Positions 15,588-22,768 of a DNA stretch of 32,448 nucleotides are shown in pieces. Origin of the DNA: Hyphomicrobiales bacterium (GTDB taxonomy: Bacteria > Pseudomonadota > Alphaproteobacteria > Rhizobiales > RI-29); the NCBI GenBank assembly GCA_016125495.1, contig WGLQ01000018.1, positions 1 to 32,448 of the forward strand, given 5' to 3'. Position 1 is the stretch's first letter. Every line of letters starts with the position of its first letter. The position numbers were made by a program, and so were the translations under genes. Under the pieces are notes generated by a model. It saw nothing but the letters and a program-made list of their open reading frames with translations. It was not told the DNA's origin and did not search any database.

Positions 15588-15595
15588 TGTATACA
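15588..15595. promoter_or_regulatory. palindrome TGTATACA, candidate operator of the cupin-FAH-EthD operon
   Basis: The octamer TGTATACA lies 20 bases before the cupin start codon, next to its ribosome binding site, in the divergent gap shared with the TauD-like gene. It repeats the core of the palindrome at 10654-10663. Being downstream of a plausible -35 element, it is placed where a repressor would block transcription. Confidence 0.5.
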
Positions 15596-15606
15596 CTTGG
15601 TTGATC

Positions 15607-15635
15607 AGATGAGCCGGGGCGGACGCGACTGTCAA
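15607..15635 (-). promoter_or_regulatory. possible promoter for the cupin-FAH-EthD operon
   Basis: On the minus strand a perfect TTGACA (15635-15630) is followed after 17 bases by TCATCT (15612-15607), a poor -10. The strong -35 and the position just upstream of the TGTATACA palindrome make it a reasonable candidate. Confidence 0.3.
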
Positions 15636-15796
15636 GCACCACTGGCGGGCGCTAGCCATGCGTTGCACGGGGGGGGGGCGAACCTGTTGTCGTTGGTCTT
15701 GGCGGAGCGGGCATGTGAGTGCAGTATCGCATGCTGGGCGTTGGCCGCGTGACGGTGCACCTGTTACCGGGGTGGCGTCATTGGGCAGGGATCGGA

Positions 15797-16675
15797 ATGA
15801 AGAGGCAGACGATGGGTGGCAAGGTTAAGGGATCGATATTCGTGCCGGTCGAGGGGCCGTTCGGCGCCGAGACCGAGGCCATCGACCTCGGCAGGCCGCT
15901 CGATGGCGCGACGGTCGAGGCCATCCGGGCGGGTTTCCTCGAGCATGCCGTGCTGGTGTTCAGGGGGCAGTCTCCGGCTGACGATCATCTGGTGGCGCTC
16001 GGCGCGATTTTCGGTCCGCTCGAACGCCATCTGATCCAAAAGGCCGACGGCAACATCATGGAGGCGGTGCACACGATCACCAACTTCGATGCCTCGGGGC
16101 GCCCTTCCAAGCGTCCCTATATCAATACCAACTACTTCTGGCACAGCGATAAATCGTATCTCGCCACGCCGTCGCTGCTGACCATGCTGCATCCGGTCGA
16201 ACTGCCGCCCGAGGGGGGCGATACGCAGTTCGCGCACATGGGGCTCGCCTGCGCGGCGCTCGCCGAGGAGACGCGCAGGCGCATCGAGGGCCGCAAGGCA
16301 GTCCACAGCCTCGAGTTCATGCGCGACAGTCTGGACAACCCGCCGCCGAGCGAGGAGCAGAAGCGCGCCGCCCCGCCGATCGCCCATCCGATCATTCGCC
16401 CGCATGCCGAGACCGGCCAGCCGTGCCTTTACATCGGCATGTATGCCTCGCACATCGAGGGGCTCCCGGTGGAGACCGGACGCATGATCCTCGCGCGGCT
16501 GCAGGAGTTCGCGACGCAGCCGCCGTTCCTCTACACCCACCGTTGGCGCCCGGGCGACGTCGTGATCTGGGACAATCGCTGCCTCATGCATCGGGCGATC
16601 GCCAATTACGACATGGCGGCGAGCCGGCGGGTGTTGAAGCGGGTCTGCGTGCAGGACATCAAGGCCGCTGCCTAG
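15797..16675 (+). CDS. TauD/TfdA-family Fe(II)/2-oxoglutarate dioxygenase
   Basis: The 292-residue protein shows the facial triad H116-x-D118 (FWHSDKSYL) and H265 (NRCLMHRA), and 2-oxoglutarate-binding Arg277/Arg278 near the C-terminus. Such enzymes hydroxylate taurine, alkyl sulfates, phenoxyacetates and similar acids, often releasing the group next to the new hydroxyl. The substrate is not readable. ATG 15797 has CAGGGA upstream; ATG 15812 with AAGAGG is an equally possible start, and the upstream GTG at 15719 is less likely. It is divergent from the cupin operon and may share its control region. Its stop overlaps the convergent TIM-barrel gene by four bases. Confidence 0.92.
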   Translation: MKRQTMGGKVKGSIFVPVEGPFGAETEAIDLGRPLDGATVEAIRAGFLEHAVLVFRGQSPADDHLVALGAIFGPLERHLIQKADGNIMEAVHTITNFDASGRPSKRPYINTNYFWHSDKSYLATPSLLTMLHPVELPPEGGDTQFAHMGLACAALAEETRRRIEGRKAVHSLEFMRDSLDNPPPSEEQKRAAPPIAHPIIRPHAETGQPCLYIGMYASHIEGLPVETGRMILARLQEFATQPPFLYTHRWRPGDVVIWDNRCLMHRAIANYDMAASRRVLKRVCVQDIKAAA

Positions 16676-17529
16676 CAGGACGGGACGTTGCCGGATCGGT
16701 TCAGAAGGGCGCGCGTCGCCGCGACCGTGCGCGTCACCCGTTCACGCGTCGGGATGTGGAGGGCGCGCTCGGCGGACGGCACTTCGATGGCAATCGGGAT
16801 CGTGGTCGGCATGGCGGCCAATAGGCCGGTGAGGTCGAGTTCGCCCTCTCCTGGATCGAGGCGGTCGCGCACGGCCTCGTGGATGAGGCCCTCCCGGGTC
16901 GTGGGGGCGGCGGCCGGCGCGTCGCAGATGTGCCAGTATCGCAAACGCTCGCGCGCCGTCTGGGCGACCTCGGCCGATCCGCCGGCGGAGCGATGGAGAT
17001 GCAGGGCATCGACAGCGATGCCGAGCGCGGGGTGGGCGACCTCGTCGAGGAGACGATTGGCGTCCGCCAGCGTGCGCACGGCCATCCAAGGCACGAATTC
17101 GAACTCGACGGTGAGGCCGTGCCCGCTGGCCATGTCGCAGAGCGCGGCGAGTTGGTCGAGGAGGCGGCCGCGATCGGGTGTCTCGGCGGTGGCGAGCACG
17201 TGGCGGGCTCCCATCTCCGCGGCGACATCGAGGAAGGGGGTGAAGTCGGCGACGTCGGTTCCGGCGGCAAGGCGTGCGGTATTGGCATCGAGGATGGAAA
17301 GCCCGGCATCGCGCAGGCGGCTCCGCGCCGTCCGCCGGAGGGTCGCATCGGTCAGCGCCGCGAGGCCAGGCTCGTCCGGTCGACCGGAGAGGAGGCGAAG
17401 GCCGATATGGGCGAGGCCGAGCGCGCCTGCGAGGTCGATGGTCTCGAGCAAATCCAATTCGGGTATCGTATGATAAGCGAGCGAGAGCGCGGGATGGCCC
17501 GGGACGGACTCGGTCGAGATGGCGGGCAT
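16672..17529 (-). CDS. sugar phosphate isomerase/epimerase-like TIM-barrel protein
   Basis: The 285-residue product has the layout of the xylose isomerase-like / AP endonuclease 2 TIM barrel: LLETIDLAGALGLAHIGLRL near the N-terminus, GARHVLATAETPDRGRL in the middle, VEFEFVPW and ALGIAVDALHLHRSAG with likely metal-binding Glu, Asp and His residues, then RYWHICDAPAA. This superfamily contains sugar epimerases, inosose dehydratases and dehydroshikimate dehydratases. ATG 17529 follows a strong GGGGAGGAG; the longer upstream frame is not used. It is divergent from an SDR gene across 103 bases. Confidence 0.87.
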   Translation of the reverse strand: MPAISTESVPGHPALSLAYHTIPELDLLETIDLAGALGLAHIGLRLLSGRPDEPGLAALTDATLRRTARSRLRDAGLSILDANTARLAAGTDVADFTPFLDVAAEMGARHVLATAETPDRGRLLDQLAALCDMASGHGLTVEFEFVPWMAVRTLADANRLLDEVAHPALGIAVDALHLHRSAGGSAEVAQTARERLRYWHICDAPAAAPTTREGLIHEAVRDRLDPGEGELDLTGLLAAMPTTIPIAIEVPSAERALHIPTRERVTRTVAATRALLNRSGNVPSC

Positions 17530-17632
17530 GGCGGTCTCCTCCCCGTTCGGTGGCGGACAGTCGTCGATCTCGACCTGCCATGGCCGTAAGGTCAAGCCAT
17601 TGCGATCCGGGAACCTCGAGGGGAGAGTACGC

Positions 17633-18436
17633 ATGAGCGCGGAGCAGGGGCTCGCCGTCGTCATCGGTGGCGCTGCCGGCATCGGTGCGACAACAGCGCA
17701 ACTGATGACGGAGCGCGGTTGGCGGGTCGTCGTCGCCGACCGGGACGAGGCGGCGGGCGAGCGGCTCGCGGGCGAACTCGATGCCGGCTTCCGGCGCATC
17801 GACATCGCCCGCGAGGACGACATCCGCGAGGCGGCTGCGGCGATCGAGGAGCGTCACGGCCGGGTCTCGGGGCTGGTGGTCGCGGCGGCTGTCTATCAGG
17901 CGGTGGTGCCGCCACGCGAGCTGACGCTCACTGCATGGAACGCGGTTCTGCAGGTCAATCTGACCGGGACATTCCTTGCGAACCGCGAGTTCGGTTCGCG
18001 GATGGCAGCATCAGGGGGCGGGGCCATCGTCAACATCGCCTCGATCGCCGCGATCGGCTCCATGCCGGTCCATGCCTATGGGACCAGCAAGGCGGGCGTC
18101 GTGCACCTCACGAGCACGCTCGCCGGTGCCTGGGGCCGGTCCGGTGTGAGAGTCAACGTGGTGACACCCGGATCGACACTGGTGCCGCGCGTCGAGGAGC
18201 GCATCCGCAGCGGGCGCTATGCGGCGGACCCGGCGGAATTCACGGCTCTCGGGCGGATGGTGCGTCCGCGCGAGGTGGCCGAAGTCATCGAGTTCCTCGC
18301 CTCGTCGCGCGCCTCGGCCATCACGGGCCAGAATATCGTGGTCGACGCCGGCTGGCAGGTGGCATCGACCTGGGCGCAATTCGGCGGGGTCCCGGGACCG
18401 GAGGGCGCCGTTGATCCGTCAGCCGGAGGCGACTGA
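17633..18436 (+). CDS. SDR-family oxidoreductase, variant lacking NNAG
   Basis: The 267-residue protein has the cofactor loop IGGAAGIG (11-18), D36 after beta-2, catalytic S137, Y149 and K153 (YGTSK), and the C-terminal VVDAGW. The NNAG motif after beta-4 is replaced by VAAAV (83-87), which is unusual for an otherwise classical SDR. GGGGAGAG precedes ATG 17633. It is divergent from the TIM-barrel gene, and its last 18 bases overlap the 3' end of the convergent amidohydrolase gene. The probable reaction is NAD-dependent oxidation of an alcohol made elsewhere in the pathway. Confidence 0.9.
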   Translation: MSAEQGLAVVIGGAAGIGATTAQLMTERGWRVVVADRDEAAGERLAGELDAGFRRIDIAREDDIREAAAAIEERHGRVSGLVVAAAVYQAVVPPRELTLTAWNAVLQVNLTGTFLANREFGSRMAASGGGAIVNIASIAAIGSMPVHAYGTSKAGVVHLTSTLAGAWGRSGVRVNVVTPGSTLVPRVEERIRSGRYAADPAEFTALGRMVRPREVAEVIEFLASSRASAITGQNIVVDAGWQVASTWAQFGGVPGPEGAVDPSAGGD

Positions 18437-19447
18437 GCCGCCCGGGGCACGGGGCTGGCGCAGCAGGCGGCGGGCGTTGTCCGCCCAGGCCGGATCGATG
18501 GCGTGGTCGTGGCCGGCCTCGTCCTGGTCCCAACCGGCGAAATTGGTTCCGTAGACGAGCCGGTCGTTGCCGACGGTCTGGCGCAGGAGTTCGAGGGCGC
18601 CGCCGGCACTGACGTGCGCGTCGTACCAGAGGCGGCAAAGTGCTTGCTCGAACGCGCCGTCCTGGCGCATGGCGTCGGTCGCCCAGGGGCGTTTGCGGGC
18701 GGCCTGGCCAAGACGGCCGGCGAGGAAAGGAATGGCGCCCCCGCCGTGGCTGATCCAGACGTCGAGCTTGGGATGGCGCTCGAGGACGCCGCCGAAGATC
18801 AGCGTCGCGACGGCGATCGATTCCTGACTTGCAAAGCCGATGATGACGTCGAGGTCGTACCGCTTGAGGTTGGGATCGCCGGGGGGGCCATCGATGCCGG
18901 CGGGGGCCGGGTGGAGGAAGAGTGGCACGTCGAGGCGCACGAACGTGTCGTAGAAATCGTCGAGGGCCTCGCTGTGCAGGGGCTCGGCGAACTCCGTGCC
19001 GATCGCGGCGCCCCAGAGGCCGAGCTCTCCGACCGCGCGTTCCAGTTCCTCGCGTGCGGCGACCGGATCCTGCATGGGGAGCGCGGCCAGTGCACCGAGC
19101 CGGTCGGGGTGCGCGCGCACGATCGCGGCCGAGCCGTCGTTGTGGCGGCGGCAGAAATTGACGGCATCGGCCGTTTCGATGTGGTGGAAATAGGTGAGCG
19201 GACTCGGCGAGAGCACCTGGAAGTCGATGCCCGCCGCGCCCATCCGCTCGAGCCGCAGGGCGGGGTCCGTGAACGGGCTCGCCGTGTGGCGCACGCCGAC
19301 GAGGCGGTAGTTGCCGACCCGGTACCACGGCCGGCCGTCGGCATCCTCACCGAACTCGGGGCCGTACTTGCCGGCAGCCCCGGTGGTGGCGGCGATGCGC
19401 ACATGCGCGTGGACGTCGATCACGGCGGCATTCGCGATGCCGTTCAT
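18419..19447 (-). CDS. amidohydrolase (amidohydrolase_2 / ACMSD-like)
   Basis: The 342-residue metal-dependent TIM-barrel enzyme has the HxH motif DVHAH (11-15), H179 in FLHP, and H234 in WISHGGG. The family decarboxylates or hydrolyses aromatic acids and lactones (ACMSD, gamma-resorcylate decarboxylase, 4-oxalomesaconate hydratase). The usual late aspartate motif (GTD/GSD-F/Y) reads GTNFAGWD (300-307) here, with Asn302 in the expected Asp place; D307 nearby might substitute. ATG 19447 follows GGAGGGAAG. It converges on and overlaps the SDR gene by 18 bases and is divergent from the cupin-SDR-ThuA set. Confidence 0.88.
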   Translation of the reverse strand: MNGIANAAVIDVHAHVRIAATTGAAGKYGPEFGEDADGRPWYRVGNYRLVGVRHTASPFTDPALRLERMGAAGIDFQVLSPSPLTYFHHIETADAVNFCRRHNDGSAAIVRAHPDRLGALAALPMQDPVAAREELERAVGELGLWGAAIGTEFAEPLHSEALDDFYDTFVRLDVPLFLHPAPAGIDGPPGDPNLKRYDLDVIIGFASQESIAVATLIFGGVLERHPKLDVWISHGGGAIPFLAGRLGQAARKRPWATDAMRQDGAFEQALCRLWYDAHVSAGGALELLRQTVGNDRLVYGTNFAGWDQDEAGHDHAIDPAWADNARRLLRQPRAPGGSVASG

Positions 19448-19507
19448 TGGCTTCCCTCCGGTCATCGGTGCCGATCGCATGGCTCCCCTGCACCGATATT
19501 CCAGGGT

Positions 19508-19523
19508 TTGCAGACCCATGCAA
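19508..19523. promoter_or_regulatory. inverted repeat TTGCA-N6-TGCAA in a divergent promoter region
   Basis: Five-base arms TTGCA (19508-19512) and TGCAA (19519-19523) flank six bases in the 149-base gap between the divergent amidohydrolase and cysteine-dioxygenase-like genes. Size and symmetry suit a dimeric regulator. The short arms make chance occurrence possible. Confidence 0.35.
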
Positions 19524-19596
19524 CCATGCCAGTCTTTCCTAGTGCCCGAGCCGGTTGCCGGAGGGCGGGCGGACGATGGTGAGCGGGAGGCAGGCG

Positions 19597-20154
19597 ATGG
19601 CTGTGGCATTCACGAGCGTCAGGGACTGCGTGGCGCAGCTCGTCGATGCGATCGCGCGGAGCGGGGACGATGCCGAGGCGCTCGGGAACGCGATGAGCGG
19701 GCCCGTGCGCGAGTTGATGCGAAGGCCCGACCTCCTCATGCTCGGCATTCCCCGCCAAGCCAACAACGTCGGCTTTTCCGAGTACCTCTATTACGACGGC
19801 CAGCTCTCCATCCTCCTCTACGAGGTGCCGACCGGAAAGCCTGTGCCGCCGCACGACCATGGCATCTGGGAGAGCCTCTTCGTCTATCGCGGGCGCGTCC
19901 GGCACTGGGTCTACGAGCGCGCGGACGACGGCTCGGTGCCGGGCCGCAGCGACCTTCGTATCGTCAGCGAGCGGGTCCTCGAGCAGGGCGACTTCGCGGT
20001 GATCGCACCGCCGCGCGACATCCACAGTTTCGTGGCGCTGACGGAGGGGACCTATGGCATCACCGTGCTCGATGGTGCCTACCGGCCGGACCGCCATTAC
20101 TACAACCTCGAAACCGGGACCTACGTCGTCAAGGGGCAGAAGAACGCGCGCTGA
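19597..20154 (+). CDS. cysteine dioxygenase-like cupin
   Basis: The 185-residue protein is a single-domain cupin with metal ligands H86 and H88 (VPPHDHGIWES) and H143 (PPRDIHSF), the arrangement of the cysteine dioxygenase / thiol dioxygenase group and of COG5553-like proteins of unknown substrate. ATG 19597 is chosen because GGGAGG lies six bases before it; ATG 19576 and TTG 19555 are possible earlier starts. It is the first of three co-directional genes (cupin, SDR, ThuA-like) with short gaps. A thiol or other small organic acid substrate is possible, not shown. Confidence 0.83.
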   Translation: MAVAFTSVRDCVAQLVDAIARSGDDAEALGNAMSGPVRELMRRPDLLMLGIPRQANNVGFSEYLYYDGQLSILLYEVPTGKPVPPHDHGIWESLFVYRGRVRHWVYERADDGSVPGRSDLRIVSERVLEQGDFAVIAPPRDIHSFVALTEGTYGITVLDGAYRPDRHYYNLETGTYVVKGQKNAR

Positions 20155-20187
20155 GGGGCGGCCGATCGGGGGGTGGAAAAACCGCGT

Positions 20188-20976
20188 ATGGAAGAAAAGC
20201 GCATTGCTCTCGTAACCGGGGCAGCCGGCGGCCTCGGGGCGGCGATCGCCGGCCGTCTCTGCGCGGACGGCTATCGTGTCGCCATCGTCGATCGTGACGG
20301 GGAGGGAGCCCGGGCCGAGGCCGCTCGGCACGGCGGAGCCATGGCATTCGCCTGTGACGTCGCCGACGAAGCGAGCGTCGGCGCCATGCTGGAGCAGGTG
20401 ATCGCCGCTTTCGGGGCGGCGCCGGGCGCGCTCGTCAACAACGCAGGCATCGTGCGCTTCGGCGACATCCTCACGCACAGCGTCGCCGATTTCCGCGCGG
20501 TGCTCGAGGTCAACCTCATCGGCGCCTTCATCGTCTCGCAGGCGCTGGCGCGGCACATGGTCGCGCGTGGCGGTGGCGCGATCGTCAATATAACCTCCCT
20601 CAATGCCTTCGCCCCGAGCCCCGACGCGGGCGCCTATCCGGCGGCCAAGGCAGGGCTCGCCAAACTCACCGAACAGATGGCGCTGAGCCTCGGGCCGCGG
20701 GGGGTGCGGGTGAATTCGGTTGCGCCAGGCTTCATCGATGCCGGCATGTCGACGCCGATCTACAGGGATGCGGGTGTCAAGGCCGCACGGGGCGCGAGCG
20801 TACCGGCCGGGCGGATCGGCGAGGCCGAGGACGTCGCGGCGGCGGTCGCTTTCCTCCTTTCGGACGAGGCATCCTACATCCATGCCCAGCATCTTCTGGT
20901 GGACGGCGGGGTCTTCTGCAGCCTCAAGAACCAGATGCCACGCAAACCGCCGTCCGGCGGCGAGGGGCGGGGTTGA
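20188..20976 (+). CDS. SDR-family oxidoreductase
   Basis: The 262-residue classical SDR has TGAAGGLG (10-17), D35 after beta-2, NNAG (84-87), catalytic S137, Y150 and K154, and VDGG near the C-terminus. It resembles 3-oxoacyl-ACP reductase/sugar dehydrogenase-type SDRs. The start is ATG 20188; an in-frame GTG at 20173 would add five residues. It lies 33 bases after the cupin gene and its stop is two bases before the ThuA-like ATG, so the three are probably co-transcribed. Confidence 0.92.
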   Translation: MEEKRIALVTGAAGGLGAAIAGRLCADGYRVAIVDRDGEGARAEAARHGGAMAFACDVADEASVGAMLEQVIAAFGAAPGALVNNAGIVRFGDILTHSVADFRAVLEVNLIGAFIVSQALARHMVARGGGAIVNITSLNAFAPSPDAGAYPAAKAGLAKLTEQMALSLGPRGVRVNSVAPGFIDAGMSTPIYRDAGVKAARGASVPAGRIGEAEDVAAAVAFLLSDEASYIHAQHLLVDGGVFCSLKNQMPRKPPSGGEGRG

Positions 20977-20978
20977 CG

Positions 20979-21683
20979 ATGCGGAACCTGATCCTGACGG
21001 GCGGCATCCGTCATCCTTTCGAGGATGCCTCGCGGGCGCTCGCAGACTTGCTCGAGCCGGCCGGTTTCACGAGCGAGGTGACGACGGACATCGAGGAGGG
21101 AATAGCGCGGCTCGCTGGCGGCGGGTTCGCGCTCGTCACGGTCTATGCGCTGCGCTGGCGGATGCTCGGGGACCCCAAATACGCACCCGAGCGGGAGCGC
21201 TGGGCGTTCAGTCTTTCCGAGCACGGGCGCGCCGTGCTCCAGAGATACGTTCGCGATGGCGGTGGGCTCTTCGGGCTGCACACGGCCTGCCTCTGCTTCG
21301 ACGACTGGCCGGAGTGGCGCGAGCTGCTGGGCGGGGCGTGGCGGTGGGGGAAATCGTTCCATCCGCCGCGCGGGCCCGTACTGGCGGAGCCGACCCCGGT
21401 CAGCCATCCGATAACGCGCGGGCTCGCCGCCTTCGAGGTCCACGACGAAGTCTACAGCGACCTCGACCTCGAGGGCGACACGGTCGCGCTCGTCACGGGG
21501 CGGGCGCTCGAGACGCCTGCCCGCACCGGGAGCGCGCCCGATCAACCGCTCGTCTGGGCGCGGGCGTTCGGGGCGGGCCGCGTCGCATTCGACGGACTCG
21601 GCCACGATCGCGCGTCGATCGAGCAGCCGGCGCATGGCGAACTCATCCGCAGGGCCGCCCGCTGGGCGGCGCGGGCGGATTGA
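20979..21683 (+). CDS. ThuA-like (class I glutamine amidotransferase-fold) protein
   Basis: The 234-residue protein matches the ThuA-like family: an N-terminal NLILTGGIRHPFEDAS, DGGGLFGLHTACLCFDDW in the middle where the ThuA signature (GG-hydrophobic-hydrophobic-G-H) is found, then the HPITRGL and EVHDEVYSDL segments. ThuA itself is linked to trehalose and disaccharide use through oxidation of sugars to 3-keto forms; other members have no known reaction. ATG 20979 follows GAGGGGCGGGG. It is the third gene of the cupin-SDR-ThuA set and converges with the racemase gene 30 bases downstream. Confidence 0.85.
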   Translation: MRNLILTGGIRHPFEDASRALADLLEPAGFTSEVTTDIEEGIARLAGGGFALVTVYALRWRMLGDPKYAPERERWAFSLSEHGRAVLQRYVRDGGGLFGLHTACLCFDDWPEWRELLGGAWRWGKSFHPPRGPVLAEPTPVSHPITRGLAAFEVHDEVYSDLDLEGDTVALVTGRALETPARTGSAPDQPLVWARAFGAGRVAFDGLGHDRASIEQPAHGELIRRAARWAARAD

Positions 21684-21713
21684 AACGCGCCGGGGCCGGA
21701 CGAGCACTCCGGT

Positions 21714-22730
21714 TCAGCGGATGGCGAAGCCCTTGCCGACCGGATCCTCGGGGTCGAGGAGCCATTTGGCGTAGCCGACGACCTTGGCCGTGCCCTTGAC
21801 CGTCGGGACCACGGCACGCCTGCCGCCGATGGTCGTCTCGCGCACGAGGCAGCCCTCGAACTGGCCGCTGCCGAGGAGTCCCTCCGACTTGATGGTCTCG
21901 CCCACCTTGATGCGGCCACGTGCCTCGAAATAGGCCATCATCATGCAGGTGCCGGTGCCGCCGGGGGAACGGTCGAGCTTGCCGTCGCTGAAGACGTGGA
22001 CGTTGCGATAGAGGCTGTCCGGGCGCTCGGGCTGTTGCCAGAACGTGCAGAAGTGGAGCCCGCTCATGTCCTTGGCCGTCGGGTGGCGGATCTCGAGCTT
22101 GGCGTTGATCTGCTTCTTGACCAACTCACCCATCTCGGAGAGGAATTTTCCGTTCTCTGGGCCGATCGGGCGATCCTTGAACGGCCATTCGACGACGGCG
22201 AAGAAATTGCCGCCGAAGGAGATGTCGGCGGTCGTCGGGCCGTGGCCCGGCAACTCGATCGGGATGTTGCGCTCGTAGACGAAGGCCGGGACGTTCTCGA
22301 ACCGGGTCCATTCCGCGACGCCGTTCTGGCTCTTGACCTCGGCCGTGACGAGACCGACCGGGGTTTCATAGCGGATGATGGAGATCGGCTCGGTGACGCG
22401 GGGCACGAGGCCGTGGGAGACGATCACCATCGAGAGGGCAATGGTGCCGTGGCCGCACATTTCGACGTAGCGCTCGCTGTCCATCCAGATCATGCCGAAA
22501 TCGGTGTCGGGACCCGAAGGCGGTGTCAGGAAGACGCCGAACATGTCGTGGTGGCCGCGCGGCTCACTCATCAGGGAGGTGCGGACGTGATCGTAATTCT
22601 CGATCAGGAACCGCCGCTTGGCGAGGATGTCGAGGCCGACGGGATAGGTGATGCCGCCGTTGATGATGCAGGTCGGTTCACCCTCGGTGTGGGTGTAGAT
22701 CACGTCGATGAAATGCGAGCGCTTCATCAT
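21714..22730 (-). CDS. proline racemase-family enzyme with atypical active site
   Basis: The 338-residue protein has the family's first catalytic Cys (C92 in MCGHGT) and the second active-site loop DRSPGGTGT (253-261). In racemases/epimerases the residue after SP is Cys, and in trans-3-hydroxy-L-proline dehydratase it is Thr; here it is Gly257, checked on the DNA (TCC CCC GGC GGC). N-terminal DVIYTHTEGEPT and length fit the family. It is the last gene of the TRAP operon, 38 bases after dctM, so its substrate is probably what the TRAP system imports, perhaps a hydroxyproline-like or other alpha-substituted acid. Its reaction cannot be assumed. Confidence 0.9.
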   Translation of the reverse strand: MMKRSHFIDVIYTHTEGEPTCIINGGITYPVGLDILAKRRFLIENYDHVRTSLMSEPRGHHDMFGVFLTPPSGPDTDFGMIWMDSERYVEMCGHGTIALSMVIVSHGLVPRVTEPISIIRYETPVGLVTAEVKSQNGVAEWTRFENVPAFVYERNIPIELPGHGPTTADISFGGNFFAVVEWPFKDRPIGPENGKFLSEMGELVKKQINAKLEIRHPTAKDMSGLHFCTFWQQPERPDSLYRNVHVFSDGKLDRSPGGTGTCMMMAYFEARGRIKVGETIKSEGLLGSGQFEGCLVRETTIGGRRAVVPTVKGTAKVVGYAKWLLDPEDPVGKGFAIR

Positions 22731-22768
22731 GTGTTGGACCTTTCGATGGAATGCGCGTGCCGGCCGCC

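Noticed and set aside
15588-15595. TGTATACA read as a -10 promoter element (TATACA)
   Set aside because: No -35 match lies 16-18 bases upstream; the perfect TTGACA is 36 bases away. A second copy as a 10-base palindrome fits an operator better.
19462-20892. 476-codon minus-strand open frame opposite the cupin and SDR genes
   Set aside because: It is antisense to clear cupin and SDR genes and has no recognisable domain.
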